A stretch of DNA of 49,015 bases from Nitrospiraceae bacterium (GTDB taxonomy: Bacteria; Nitrospirota; Nitrospiria; Nitrospirales; Nitrospiraceae), in the NCBI GenBank assembly GCA_023248355.1, contig JAHFES010000006.1, forward strand, positions 1 through 49,015. Direction: 5' to 3'. Each line of letters begins with the position of its first letter. Position 1 is the first letter of the stretch. This document shows positions 25,587 to 34,280 of the stretch, one piece after another. The notes beneath the pieces are model-generated. The model was not told the origin of the DNA, ran no database searches, and worked only from the letters and a program-made list of their open reading frames with translations. Both the position numbers and the translations under genes were made by a program.

Positions 25587-26723
25587 TCACGTTTCTTCTT
25601 CTCGGTTCCCTAACTGGGCCAAGGCAAGCGCAACTGAGTTTTGTCCGGTCAAGGCTCCCACGATCGTGACGGGTGTTCCCGGCGTGACCCGCTCAAAGAG
25701 GGTGGCCATGTGTGGATTGTCGAGCATGATACAGCCGAGGGTCTGCGCCATGAGCTCGTTCTCAACCCCATGGATTTCGATTTGGCCCCCAATACTATTG
25801 ACCGATGCGATCCTGCCGGATTTCTTGGCGAGTGTGAATCGCCGCTGATCCTCTGCATTGGGATAATCCAACGCCAGGGCGCGATAGTATTGAGTTTTCC
25901 CCTGGCCGCGTTTAGCCGTCACACGATACCGGCCTTCCGGTGTGGCCCCATCGCCCTGGAACTGTTTTTCACGGATGCCGTTAAAGCCTAACCGGACGGG
26001 ATATGATAGCACCTTGCGTCCGTTCTTGTAGAGAGTCAACATCCGCTCGGCCTTGCTGACGACGATCGCGGCTGACTGGTGGGCGCGCGACCAGTCGACT
26101 GTCTGCTTGGCCATGGTTTGCCAATGGGCAATCCGTTTGTCGTCGGCATAGCGTCCCAGTTCGCGAGTCAGCACGGTGGTCAGAGCCAGGAGAGCATGAT
26201 TCGCCTTTTCTGAGGCCTGAATGGATCGCTCGTAGTCTTTCTGTTCGATGAATGAGCGAGCCTGCTTAATGAGCAGGTCGGTTTGGACTGGTGTTTCTCC
26301 CAGCACAATGCGTCCGTCAATCGACTCCACCTGTGAGGCGATCACCTGGAGACGTGCTTCGAGGCGAGCGAGCTTGGCTTCCGCCGTATGGCGTTGTGAG
26401 ACTTGCCGGTCATTCAACCGGGCGACGGTACTCCCGCCCTCATCGTGCAACCGTCTGAGGGCGTCTTCGAGATCGTTCGTCTCCCATGGCCACCGGATGA
26501 GATCATCGTCTGACTGCACGCGGGTCTTGAGCGAGATCCATTGCCGAACAAAGTGGCCATACTCCTCCGGTGCCGCTTCTGGAGCCCGCATTGCGATCAG
26601 GTCATGATCGATGGCATCAATCGCAGCGACGAGGTCCGGCGGAACGGCCTGGACGCATCCGGCCAGAATCATGGCACAGATGCTCCAGGTGACGATCGCT
26701 CTGGTCATTCGGCCCAAGGTCAT
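25587..26723 (-). CDS. YafK/DpaA-like L,D-transpeptidase-fold lipoprotein
   Basis: This 378-aa protein begins with a lipobox (ILAGC, Cys23). A helical region of about 200 residues follows, then a YkuD domain with GDGATPEGRYRV, LDYPNAED and a catalytic block IEIHG...QTLGCIML. The Cys and first His are present, but Leu replaces the usual second His of S/T-H-G-C. These features resemble E. coli YafK/DpaA, which detaches Braun lipoprotein from peptidoglycan, more than ErfK-type cross-linking enzymes. Activity is inferred. AGGGG is 6 nt before the ATG. It lies 14 bp after the helical lipoprotein gene. Confidence 0.85.
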   Translation of the reverse strand: MTLGRMTRAIVTWSICAMILAGCVQAVPPDLVAAIDAIDHDLIAMRAPEAAPEEYGHFVRQWISLKTRVQSDDDLIRWPWETNDLEDALRRLHDEGGSTVARLNDRQVSQRHTAEAKLARLEARLQVIASQVESIDGRIVLGETPVQTDLLIKQARSFIEQKDYERSIQASEKANHALLALTTVLTRELGRYADDKRIAHWQTMAKQTVDWSRAHQSAAIVVSKAERMLTLYKNGRKVLSYPVRLGFNGIREKQFQGDGATPEGRYRVTAKRGQGKTQYYRALALDYPNAEDQRRFTLAKKSGRIASVNSIGGQIEIHGVENELMAQTLGCIMLDNPHMATLFERVTPGTPVTIVGALTGQNSVALALAQLGNREEET

Positions 26724-26737
26724 CTGAAACCCCTACC

Positions 26738-27355
26738 CTACTTCTTCTTTGATGGAGAAGGCTTTCCTTTTCCCACCTTCGCTAAGGCATTCTGAATTTC
26801 TGCTGACACGGCCTGGCTCTTGTCATGAATGGCTTGGGCTTGGGCCTGTGCCGTTGGAAAGTCTTCTTTGTCGAGTGCGATCTGAACCTGGTTCAGTGAA
26901 GACTTGAGGGCTTCTGCATCGTTTTTGATGGCTTCGAGTGCCGCACGATCTTTCCCAACTGGCGCTTTGGCGACCAGGTCTAGCGTCGATTTCACTGCAT
27001 CTTGCGCGACCTGTTGGGCCTGGAGGGCTGCAACCTTGGTTTCTTCTTTCTTCTTAGTCGCTTCGGTCTTTACGCGTTCGCCGTCAGCTTTGGCGGAGGC
27101 TGCAAGCTGTTCGGCCTTTCCGTAGTCACGAAGGAGTGCAAACTTCCCATCCTGGTCCCCGACTTCTTTCTTTAGGGCGGCGAGGGCGCCCTCAAGCTTT
27201 GCATACTCCTGAGCGGTGTAGGTGGCGGCGCCACTCTGCTGTGCTTCCTTGACTGCTTTCTCCGCTGCCTCGATTTGCTCTGCCGGGGGCTTTGCGCATC
27301 CGGTCACCAACAGGACGGCAAGAGCAAGAGGTGCTAGGGTTTGTCTGGTCTTCAT
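26738..27355 (-). CDS. Helical lipoprotein with lysine C-terminus (DUF4398-like)
   Basis: This 205-aa protein has a signal peptide with lipobox VTGC (Cys20). It is followed almost entirely by Ala/Lys/Glu/Gln-rich amphipathic helix (about 25-195), suggestive of a coiled coil or helical hairpin and similar to DUF4398 lipoproteins. It ends in Ser-Pro-Ser-Lys-Lys-Lys. A lipid-anchored helix with a C-terminal lysine is the plan of Braun lipoprotein, although this protein is longer. It is 14 bp upstream of the YafK-like gene, and a strong AAGGAGGA precedes the ATG. A covalent link to peptidoglycan through the terminal Lys is my inference from the layout. Confidence 0.8.
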   Translation of the reverse strand: MKTRQTLAPLALAVLLVTGCAKPPAEQIEAAEKAVKEAQQSGAATYTAQEYAKLEGALAALKKEVGDQDGKFALLRDYGKAEQLAASAKADGERVKTEATKKKEETKVAALQAQQVAQDAVKSTLDLVAKAPVGKDRAALEAIKNDAEALKSSLNQVQIALDKEDFPTAQAQAQAIHDKSQAVSAEIQNALAKVGKGKPSPSKKK

Positions 27356-27476
27356 TATTTTGTCCTCCTTAAGAAACTCAACGAAAGTCGCTACGCTAAT
27401 CGTTCCCTATTCCCCTGACTAGTGGCCGATGTCGAGCGGACACGCTAAGTTCTGTATAACGGTTCCGGTTGATAAG

Positions 27477-27510
27477 CGAACCCCTTCCGAGTTTTCCGGG
27501 AAGGGGTTCG
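27477..27510 (-). terminator. Hairpin terminator candidate downstream of the Lys-rich gene
   Basis: CGAACCCCTTCC (27477-27488) and GGAAGGGGTTCG (27499-27510) form a perfect 12-bp stem with a 10-nt loop, 33 bp after the stop codon of the Lys-rich miniprotein. There is no good U tract on either strand, so it may act as an mRNA stabiliser or a weak terminator. It separates this gene from the lipoprotein operon. Confidence 0.5.
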
Positions 27511-27543
27511 CCGAATAAAGCTTCTTCGAAAAGGCAGCGAGGG

Positions 27544-27780
27544 TTATCCGTTCTTCTTGTCCTTCTTTTTTCCCTTCCCGCCTTTCTTGCCCTTCTTGCC
27601 CTTCTTCTCCTTTTCTCCGTCCATCTTTTTCTCTGCTTCAGCGGGGGCTGGGGCAGATGCTGCTGGAGCGGCAGGAGCTGGTGGGGCTACTGGGGCTGCT
27701 TCTTGGGCGCGAACAAAGGTCCCAGCGGAGAAAGTAGTAATCACCGTGAGAGCCAACACGCTCAGAAAGAATTTCGCCAT
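27544..27780 (-). CDS. Small secreted Ala/Pro- and Lys-rich protein (78 aa)
   Basis: This 78-aa product has a signal peptide (to about AGTFVRA), then an Ala/Pro-rich linker, then a C-terminal tail of almost only Lys, Gly, Glu and Asp. The tail is strongly cationic. AAGGGGGTG precedes the ATG at 27778-27780, which I prefer over the GTG at 27792 lying inside that ribosome-binding site. No family is recognised. A role binding acidic envelope polymers is conceivable but not shown. It is upstream of the lipoprotein/L,D-transpeptidase cluster on the same strand, separated by a hairpin and 188 bp. Confidence 0.68.
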   Translation of the reverse strand: MAKFFLSVLALTVITTFSAGTFVRAQEAAPVAPPAPAAPAASAPAPAEAEKKMDGEKEKKGKKGKKGGKGKKKDKKNG

Positions 27781-28091
27781 AATGTTTTTCACCCCCTTCC
27801 TGTAAGAAATTTATGAATAGTGATCGTTGGGTTACCGATGCTCATGCAGTCGTGGTCATCGGCATGTGGCAATCTTCTATATCCTGGCAAGCTCAGTGCC
27901 AGATACCTGACTTTTAAAGCCAATAAGAATGTGCAACAATTCAAATGCTTGCGCTAGTATTTTTGATGAGTCTGTCAAGATGTTCTGTGGCGGTCTGGCA
28001 TTGAGAGGGCAAAAGCGCCTCAATCGACCGGGGTTAGGCTGGGAAGGTGCGATTTGATTCACAATGACCTGGGTTGTGAGGAAAGAGCAAA

Positions 28092-28120
28092 ATTGACAGG
28101 CCCGAAAGCCGCTCATATAA
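28092..28120 (+). promoter_or_regulatory. Consensus sigma-70 promoter of rpmH
   Basis: TTGACA (28092-28097) and TATAAT (28115-28120) are both perfect and exactly 17 bp apart. The start would be near 28127, about 45 bp before the rpmH ATG. The rest of the 390-bp gap after the Lys-rich gene (27781-28171) shows no gene and no recognisable DnaA box. Confidence 0.85.
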
Positions 28121-28149
28121 TGCGTCCTTCGTTTTGAAGGAACGCATTA
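28116..28149 (+). repeat. Inverted repeat overlapping the rpmH promoter
   Basis: ATAATGCGT-CCTTC (28116-28129) is complementary to GAAGG-A-ACGCATTAT (28135-28149), with one bulged base and a 5-nt loop. Its left arm covers the -10 box and the predicted start, so most of it cannot fold in the RNA. It is more likely a protein-binding site or chance. Confidence 0.5.
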
Positions 28150-28171
28150 TTGCCATTGGGAGAGGAACGTC

Positions 28172-28309
28172 ATGTCATTTACGTCGCAACAGCCATCCAA
28201 CCTAAAGAAAAAACGTGAGCACGGGTTTCGGAAACGCATGAGCACAAAGAACGGGCGTAAAGTGATTGCCCGTCGGCGTGCCAAAGGGCGAGCGCGGTTG
28301 ACTGTCTAG
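28172..28309 (+). CDS. rpmH: Ribosomal protein L34
   Basis: This is a 45-aa protein found by reading the frame directly, too short to be obvious. It has the typical L34 layout: a short N-terminus, HGFRKRM, then a basic C-terminal half ([12 protein letters not shown]). It is a structural protein of the 50S subunit. The ribosome-binding site AGAGGAA lies before the ATG at 28172. It heads the rpmH-rnpA-yidD-yidC cluster and sits behind a consensus promoter, fitting its high expression. The N-terminal residues ([13 protein letters not shown]) are more divergent than usual. Confidence 0.95.
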   Translation: MSFTSQQPSNLKKKREHGFRKRMSTKNGRKVIARRRAKGRARLTV

Positions 28310-28480
28310 ATCGTATTGCCTGGATCTGCGGGTGCTCTCGACTTCGATCTCCGGTCTTTTCGCGCTTCTTCCTGTTAAGCGGCGCGCTTACTTGAATGGG
28401 TTGTGTACGTTCACCTGCCGCGAACACTCCTTCTCAGGATGTGATGGATAGCACGCTGCCATGGAGTCGTCTTTCTCGTG

Positions 28481-28843
28481 ATGTCAAAGCAGCAAGGACA
28501 GAAGGGCATCTTCTTACGAGCTAGCCGGGATATCGAAACCGTCAAGCGCCATGGCCGGCGAATCTCTACGACTATTTTCAACCTCATGGCGTACAAGATG
28601 GATGATGCACCCAGTCGCGTTGGGATTATCGTCGGCAGGCGATTTGGGAATGCGGTCAGGCGCAATCGGGCGAAGCGAGTGTTTCGCGATCTTGTGAGAC
28701 ATCTGCACCAGGATTTTGTCCCTGGCCAGGCTGTCCTGGTATTCCCGAAGCAAGAAGCGTTGCTCCAGCCGTTCGCAGAATTGATGCGGCTGTGGGAAGC
28801 GTCACTTCAACGTGTTCATCTTCTTCGACCAAGGTCGGACTGA
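28481..28843 (+). CDS. rnpA: Ribonuclease P protein component
   Basis: This 120-aa basic protein has the RNR motif ([17 protein letters not shown]) that binds the RNase P RNA, preceded by VGIIVGR. It assists 5' maturation of tRNAs. The start is probably ATG 28481; a GTG directly before it is also open. The N-terminus is short compared with relatives. The 171 bp between rpmH and rnpA hold no gene. The stop codon is one base from yidD. Confidence 0.93.
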   Translation: MSKQQGQKGIFLRASRDIETVKRHGRRISTTIFNLMAYKMDDAPSRVGIIVGRRFGNAVRRNRAKRVFRDLVRHLHQDFVPGQAVLVFPKQEALLQPFAELMRLWEASLQRVHLLRPRSD

Positions 28844-28844
28844 G

Positions 28845-29054
28845 ATGCGAGGGCTGTGTCTGTGCATCCTTCAAGGCTACCGTCTCATCGTCTCGCCGCT
28901 GCTCGGTCGATCATGCCGATTTGAGCCGACCTGTTCGCAGTATGCGATGGATGCCATTGCTCGATATGGCGCGTTGCATGGACTTAGCCTAGCAGTTATC
29001 CGACTCATGAAGTGTCATCCCTTCCACCCCGGTGGAGAGGACCCGGTCAACTAG
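28845..29054 (+). CDS. yidD: Membrane protein insertion efficiency factor YidD
   Basis: This 69-aa protein has the family signature [15 protein letters not shown] with its cysteines, an amphipathic N-terminal helix ([18 protein letters not shown]), and the ending [13 protein letters not shown]. YidD assists YidC in membrane protein insertion. I set the start at ATG 28845, one base after the rnpA stop, the normal arrangement. Confidence 0.95.
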   Translation: MRGLCLCILQGYRLIVSPLLGRSCRFEPTCSQYAMDAIARYGALHGLSLAVIRLMKCHPFHPGGEDPVN

Positions 29055-29089
29055 TAATTATGACATTCTAAGGAAAGTACATTCTACGC

Positions 29090-30784
29090 ATGGAAAAGCG
29101 CGTCATTGTCTTCTTGCTGTTGTCTCTCGCGATCATCTTTGGCTATGAGTATGTACTCAAAGAACTTGGCGTGCTTCCTCAGACCTCCAGGACATCCGAA
29201 GTCACAGCGCCTTCTGCGAACGACTCACGGTCAACTTCTGCCGTAAGCACAGCGAATGAGGCTTCAATTGCCGCACTGAGTGAGACCGCTCCCGGGAAGA
29301 GTGCCTTAGAGGGGGCGCAGCCTCGTGTGCTGGAAGGGGTGTCAACGGGAGAGGAAACCGTTGAGGTGGACACGAATCTCTATCATGCCAAGTTCACGAC
29401 TCGCGGCGCGGTGATGACGAGTTGGGAACTTAAGCAATATCGAGGTAGTTCAGATGAGCATCCTGCGGTGCAGCTTGTCAGGCAAGATGGCAAGTTTCCT
29501 GGTCCTTTAGCAGTCATTACAGAAGACGCCGCTCTTGCCAAAGAATTGGGTGAAGGCCTCTACAGGGTTGAGAAGGATTTTACGACACTTGACCAGACTC
29601 ACCCTATCGGCCACGTGACGTTCCACTATCACGATGCAGAGAAAGGTGTAGACCTCGAAAAACAGCTTACGTTCCACGCCGATACTTATGTAGTGGACAT
29701 CGCGGTGAGGGAGAGCGGCATTGACGGTTCAGTGAATGTGGTATTGGGGACCAACTTTGGCATTGTTGAATGGGGTGATGGATTCATTGGTCTGATCGGC
29801 TCGGCGTCGCTGGTCGATAGCAAGGTAGAGAAGGAAACGCCCGATACAGAGCTGGAGCGCAAAGGGACCGTGCAATGGGCAGCGTTGCAAGACAAGTACT
29901 TTTTGTCCGTGCTGATCCCAAAGCAGGGGTCGGCAGTCTTGGTGAAGAAAGAGGGAGACAAGCTGGTCTCCACCAGTGTGCGCATGCCGGTCGCGCAGTC
30001 AGGGAGCACACTCGGGCTCCAGTTGTATGCGGGTCCCAAGGAGTACGACATTCTTCGAAACTTGCAGATCGGCCTGGAAGATACCATTGATTTTGGATGG
30101 TTTATTTTTGGAAGCTGGACTGTGGTCAAGGTAGTGGCCAAGCCGATCTTTTATGTCCTGCGATTTATCAATGACTATACCCATAACTACGGTTTGACCA
30201 TTGTGCTGCTGACGATCTCCATCAAGATGCTGTTTGTTCCCTTGCAGTACAAGAGCTACAAGTCGATGAAGGGAATGCAGGTGATCCAGCCAAAGGTGTT
30301 GGCAATCCAGGAAAAGTTTAAAGACGATCGGGATCGCCTGAACAAGGAGCTGATCAAGCTCTATCGCGATCACAAAGTGAATCCGGTGGGGGGCTGTCTG
30401 CCGATGGTGCTGCAGATGCCGGTGTTCGTCGCGCTCTTTAATATTTTGTATATGACGATTGATTTGCGCCAGGCGCCGTTCGGGCTCTGGATTGCCGATC
30501 TTTCAGTTCAGGACCCCTATTACGTGATGCCGATTATCATGGGCATCACGATGGTGATCCAACAGAAAATTACCCCGACGACGATGGATCCGACGCAGGC
30601 CAAAATCATGCTGATGTTGCCGGCCTTCATGACGTTTCTGTTTATCAACTTTCCGGCCGGACTGGTGCTGTATTGGTTGACAAACAATACGCTCACCATT
30701 GGACAGCAAGTCCTGACGGATCGGTTTATCTTTCGTAACCGGTCGGTGCTTACGGTCCCAGATGAAGGATCTGGGAAGAAGTGA
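29090..30784 (+). CDS. yidC: Membrane protein insertase YidC
   Basis: This 564-aa protein has an N-terminal membrane helix (about residues 5-22), a Ser/Thr/Ala-rich linker, a large periplasmic P1 domain (about 95-330) and the conserved five-helix insertase core (about 350-550). The core carries a cytosolic loop with YKSYKSMKGMQVIQPK and the ending NFPAGLVLYWLTNNTL. YidC inserts membrane proteins alone or with SecYEG. The architecture is the long Gram-negative form. AAGGAAAG precedes the ATG. No jag/khpB gene separates it from mnmE. Confidence 0.97.
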   Translation: MEKRVIVFLLLSLAIIFGYEYVLKELGVLPQTSRTSEVTAPSANDSRSTSAVSTANEASIAALSETAPGKSALEGAQPRVLEGVSTGEETVEVDTNLYHAKFTTRGAVMTSWELKQYRGSSDEHPAVQLVRQDGKFPGPLAVITEDAALAKELGEGLYRVEKDFTTLDQTHPIGHVTFHYHDAEKGVDLEKQLTFHADTYVVDIAVRESGIDGSVNVVLGTNFGIVEWGDGFIGLIGSASLVDSKVEKETPDTELERKGTVQWAALQDKYFLSVLIPKQGSAVLVKKEGDKLVSTSVRMPVAQSGSTLGLQLYAGPKEYDILRNLQIGLEDTIDFGWFIFGSWTVVKVVAKPIFYVLRFINDYTHNYGLTIVLLTISIKMLFVPLQYKSYKSMKGMQVIQPKVLAIQEKFKDDRDRLNKELIKLYRDHKVNPVGGCLPMVLQMPVFVALFNILYMTIDLRQAPFGLWIADLSVQDPYYVMPIIMGITMVIQQKITPTTMDPTQAKIMLMLPAFMTFLFINFPAGLVLYWLTNNTLTIGQQVLTDRFIFRNRSVLTVPDEGSGKK

Positions 30785-30856
30785 TCCGGGTAGGCCTCGT
30801 CTCTGCGGCTGCTTCTGTCCTGAGTCAGAGATCAAGAGGTCTGAGAGGATCGTATC

Positions 30857-32308
30857 GTGCACATTGGCGGAGCGCCTGAAGACACGATCTGTGCCATTGC
30901 AACCCCGATTGGTGAGGGCGGCATTGGTGTTGTTCGGATCAGCGGCATCGGCGCGCTCTCTGTTGCAGAGCAGTGTGTTCGATTGCGTTCACACCAGCCC
31001 CTTGCGTTAGTTCCCTCACACTCTCTCCATCTTGCCGATATCCTCGCACCGCCTATCTCTTCTGAAAGTCACACGTCTGGCTCAACGAATGCGCAGTTGA
31101 AGGATCAGATCATCGATGAAGGCCTGGTTGTGTATATGAAGGGGCCCCGATCGTTCACGGCTGAGGACGTTGTGGAAATCCATTCTCATGGCAATGGAGT
31201 GGTGCTGGGAAGGATTTGCGAAGCCTGCATCGCCGCAGGCGCGCGCTTGGCTCAACCCGGGGAGTTCACGAAACGCGCATTTCTAAACGGCCGATTGGAT
31301 TTATCGCAGGCCGAAGCCATTCTGGATACCATTAAGGCTAAATCTGATGCCGCGCTCAAGATTGCGCAACGTCATCTGAGAGGAGAGTTGGGGCAACAGG
31401 TGGATCGCCTGCGAGGGCACCTTCTGGGCATCCTGGCTCATCTCGAAGCGGGGATTGATTTTGTCGAAGAGGAGATCGCGTTTATTGGACGTGATGAGGT
31501 GATCGCATCTCTACAGCGGGCCCTCGATGAGATTCACGCGATGCTCTCCACTGCCGAGCGCGGGCGTGTCCTTCGAGAAGGCGCACGCGTGGTCATTATG
31601 GGGCGCCCGAACGTGGGGAAGTCGAGCTTGTTGAATATATTGCTTCGAGAGGATCGAGCGATTGTCTCGAATGTTCCTGGGACTACTCGCGATGTGATCG
31701 AAGAGACCGTAGTGTGGGATGGCCTGATGATTACGTTGGTCGATACCGCCGGGCTGCGCGAGACTTCGGACCGGGTTGAACAGGAAGGTATGAGACGTAC
31801 GAGAGCTGCCCGGGATCATGCGGATCTGGTGCTGCATGTGTGTGATGCCACCGAAGTCAATGAGGGTGACGGGTATGAGATCGTTGCGCCGGTGCGTGGC
31901 GAACAGAATATTGTGCTGCTCAACAAGACCGATCTCGTTGGGCCTGTAACAGTGGAGCACCTCGTCGGGTTGGTTCGACACTCGACCAATTGCAGAGTCC
32001 TTCCAATTTCTGTTCGAACGGGAGAGGGGCTTGAGGAATTGCAGGAGATAATAAGGTCTTCTCTCTCGCAAGGGTCGCTGGAGTCTGGTGAAGGCGTGGG
32101 AGTCACAAACGTTCGGCATCGGCTGGCCCTGGAACGAGCGGGATCCTCTCTTCGCGAGGCACTCGACGCGACCGTGCGAGGAATTCAGCCAGAGTGTGTG
32201 GCTGTGGACCTTCGCGGGGCGGCCGATTTTCTCGGGGAAATCACCGGTGTCATCACCTCCGACGAAGTGTTGGAACAGATCTTTTCTGAATTTTGTATCG
32301 GTAAATGA
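30857..32308 (+). CDS. mnmE: tRNA modification GTPase MnmE
   Basis: This 483-aa GTPase has the formyl-THF-binding N-terminal domain ([22 protein letters not shown]), a central helical domain, an inserted G domain (P-loop GRPNVGKSS at 249-257, VDTAG, NKTD) and the C-terminal catalytic cysteine in FCIGK. With MnmG it makes 5-carboxymethylaminomethyluridine at tRNA position 34. The start is a GTG (30857-30859). Its last four bases overlap the mnmG start, so the two partners are translated together. Confidence 0.97.
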   Translation: MHIGGAPEDTICAIATPIGEGGIGVVRISGIGALSVAEQCVRLRSHQPLALVPSHSLHLADILAPPISSESHTSGSTNAQLKDQIIDEGLVVYMKGPRSFTAEDVVEIHSHGNGVVLGRICEACIAAGARLAQPGEFTKRAFLNGRLDLSQAEAILDTIKAKSDAALKIAQRHLRGELGQQVDRLRGHLLGILAHLEAGIDFVEEEIAFIGRDEVIASLQRALDEIHAMLSTAERGRVLREGARVVIMGRPNVGKSSLLNILLREDRAIVSNVPGTTRDVIEETVVWDGLMITLVDTAGLRETSDRVEQEGMRRTRAARDHADLVLHVCDATEVNEGDGYEIVAPVRGEQNIVLLNKTDLVGPVTVEHLVGLVRHSTNCRVLPISVRTGEGLEELQEIIRSSLSQGSLESGEGVGVTNVRHRLALERAGSSLREALDATVRGIQPECVAVDLRGAADFLGEITGVITSDEVLEQIFSEFCIGK

Positions 32309-34212
32309 GAGGACCGGTGGCGTTGGAATTTGATGTGATCGTGGTCGGGGGAGGTCATGCAGGATGCGAGGCGGCGCTCGCGGCTTCGCGGATGGGTGCC
32401 AAGACAATGCTCCTGACGATGGAGAAGCATCGGATCGCACAGATGTCGTGCAATCCCGCCATCGGTGGAATCGCCAAAGGACACCTGGTAAAGGAGATTG
32501 ATGCCCTCGGTGGCGAGATGGGGCGGAATACTGATCGAGCTGGGATTCAGTTTCGCTTCATTAATACCAGTAAGGGGCCGGCTGTGCGGGCATTGCGTGC
32601 GCAGTGTGATAAGGCGCTGTACCGCGACGCGATGCAGGAGACCCTGGCTGCGGAGCAGCATCTGACGATTGGAGAAGGGACGGTTGATCGCCTGCTAACG
32701 GTCGGAGGCTCGGTGACAGGCGTGGTAACCGGTTCGGGCGAAACGATTGCTGCGAAGGCGGTTATTTTAACATCAGGTACATTCCTTAAGGGACTTATTC
32801 ATGTTGGGCTGAATCATTTTCCGGCTGGTCGCGCGGGAGAAGCGTCGGCGGAGCATTTGTCTAACTGCATGCGGGATCTCGGCTTTGAAGTGGGGCGCCT
32901 CAAGACCGGCACTCCGCCCCGATTGGACAAAGACACCATAGATTTTTCCGTCATGGTTCCCCAGCCAGGGGACGATCCCCCTCGACCATTTTCTTATCGC
33001 ACCAAGAGAATCACAAATCAGCAAGTATTGTGTCACCTGACCTATACGAATCGGCAGACACATGATGTCATCCGAGAGAATCTCGACCGGTCACCGCTGT
33101 ACAGCGGTGTGATTGAGTCTATGGGGCCACGGTACTGTCCTTCCATTGAGGATAAAGTGGTGCGCTTTGCAGAAAAAGATCGTCACCAGATCTTTGTCGA
33201 ACCCGAAGGACTAGAGTCGCAAGAGTTTTACCCAAACGGCATTTCAACGAGCCTTCCGGTTGATGTCCAGGCCGCGGTGCTCAAGACGATTCCTGGGTTG
33301 GCGCAGGCCAAGATGCTCAAGCCAGGCTATGCGATTGAATACGATTATTTTCCGCCTCGTCAACTTCATCAGACACTTGAGACAAAGCATGTCAACGGTC
33401 TCTATCATGCGGGACAGATCAATGGAACGTCTGGTTATGAAGAGGCGGCTGCACAGGGTCTTATGGCTGGCATCAACGCCGTGCTCAAGCTTAGAAACAG
33501 GCCCCCATTAGTTCTTGATCGGTCTCAGGCATACATCGGGGTATTGATCGATGACCTCATTACCAAAGATGCCTATGAGCCCTATCGAATGTTCACTTCG
33601 AGGGCCGAGTATCGGTTGCTGCTTCGTCATAGCAATGCCGACCTTCGACTTATGCAGGTCGGACACGAGGTCGGGTTAGTAGAAAATGAGGCGCATGAAA
33701 GGTTCGTGCAGAAGAAAGTGGCGATTGAAGAAGAGGTTGTGCGCTTGAATGAAGCAAGGCCGCGAATGAGTGACGCGGTTCGTGCACGCACTAGAGATAC
33801 GTATCTTTATGATATTTCTCCTGCGCAGACCATTGCACAAATTCTTCGGAGGCAGGAGTCAACGTACAGCGACCTATTAAGGACTCTTGAAATGGAAGCA
33901 ATCGAAGACATTGAAATAGCTGATGAAGTTGAACTTCAAGTCAAGTACGAAGGATACATTCGTCGTCAGCTTCAGCAGATTGGCAAGTTTAAGAAGTTTG
34001 AGCAGAAGTTTATTCCGCAGTCACTCGATTACGATGTGGTTCCAGGATTTTCACGCGAGGTTCGTGAAAAGCTAAAGAAAGTACGGCCAGAAACACTCGG
34101 GCAGGCTTCGAGAATTTCTGGCATGACACCGGCGGCTATTTCGTTGCTTGTCGTCGTGATAGAAAAATACAAGCATCGACCATCACAGTATGCACAGTCT
34201 CTACCACTCTAG
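32305..34212 (+). CDS. mnmG: tRNA uridine modification enzyme MnmG (GidA)
   Basis: This 635-aa FAD enzyme has the dinucleotide-binding motif [14 protein letters not shown] near the start, the family motif [20 protein letters not shown]-type strands, the [12 protein letters not shown] motif, and the C-terminal helical domain with YEGYIRRQ. It forms the MnmE-MnmG complex that modifies the wobble uridine. Length is normal. Codon and base use become AT-richer toward the 3' end, where the rsmG/parA dip begins. Confidence 0.97.
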   Translation: MRGPVALEFDVIVVGGGHAGCEAALAASRMGAKTMLLTMEKHRIAQMSCNPAIGGIAKGHLVKEIDALGGEMGRNTDRAGIQFRFINTSKGPAVRALRAQCDKALYRDAMQETLAAEQHLTIGEGTVDRLLTVGGSVTGVVTGSGETIAAKAVILTSGTFLKGLIHVGLNHFPAGRAGEASAEHLSNCMRDLGFEVGRLKTGTPPRLDKDTIDFSVMVPQPGDDPPRPFSYRTKRITNQQVLCHLTYTNRQTHDVIRENLDRSPLYSGVIESMGPRYCPSIEDKVVRFAEKDRHQIFVEPEGLESQEFYPNGISTSLPVDVQAAVLKTIPGLAQAKMLKPGYAIEYDYFPPRQLHQTLETKHVNGLYHAGQINGTSGYEEAAAQGLMAGINAVLKLRNRPPLVLDRSQAYIGVLIDDLITKDAYEPYRMFTSRAEYRLLLRHSNADLRLMQVGHEVGLVENEAHERFVQKKVAIEEEVVRLNEARPRMSDAVRARTRDTYLYDISPAQTIAQILRRQESTYSDLLRTLEMEAIEDIEIADEVELQVKYEGYIRRQLQQIGKFKKFEQKFIPQSLDYDVVPGFSREVREKLKKVRPETLGQASRISGMTPAAISLLVVVIEKYKHRPSQYAQSLPL

Positions 34213-34280
34213 AGCTTCCCAATTTTACTCTCATCCTCGTCTAAAACGTTTCGCTTGACCTCAAGTAACCATTCGCGTAA

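Noticed and set aside
27781-28171. Possible oriC with DnaA boxes before rpmH
   Set aside because: I searched by eye for TTATNCACA and its complement and found none; the region is better explained as a promoter.
31511-32440. 309-codon minus-strand ORF across mnmE/mnmG
   Set aside because: It covers conserved parts of two real genes and has low-complexity, family-less sequence.
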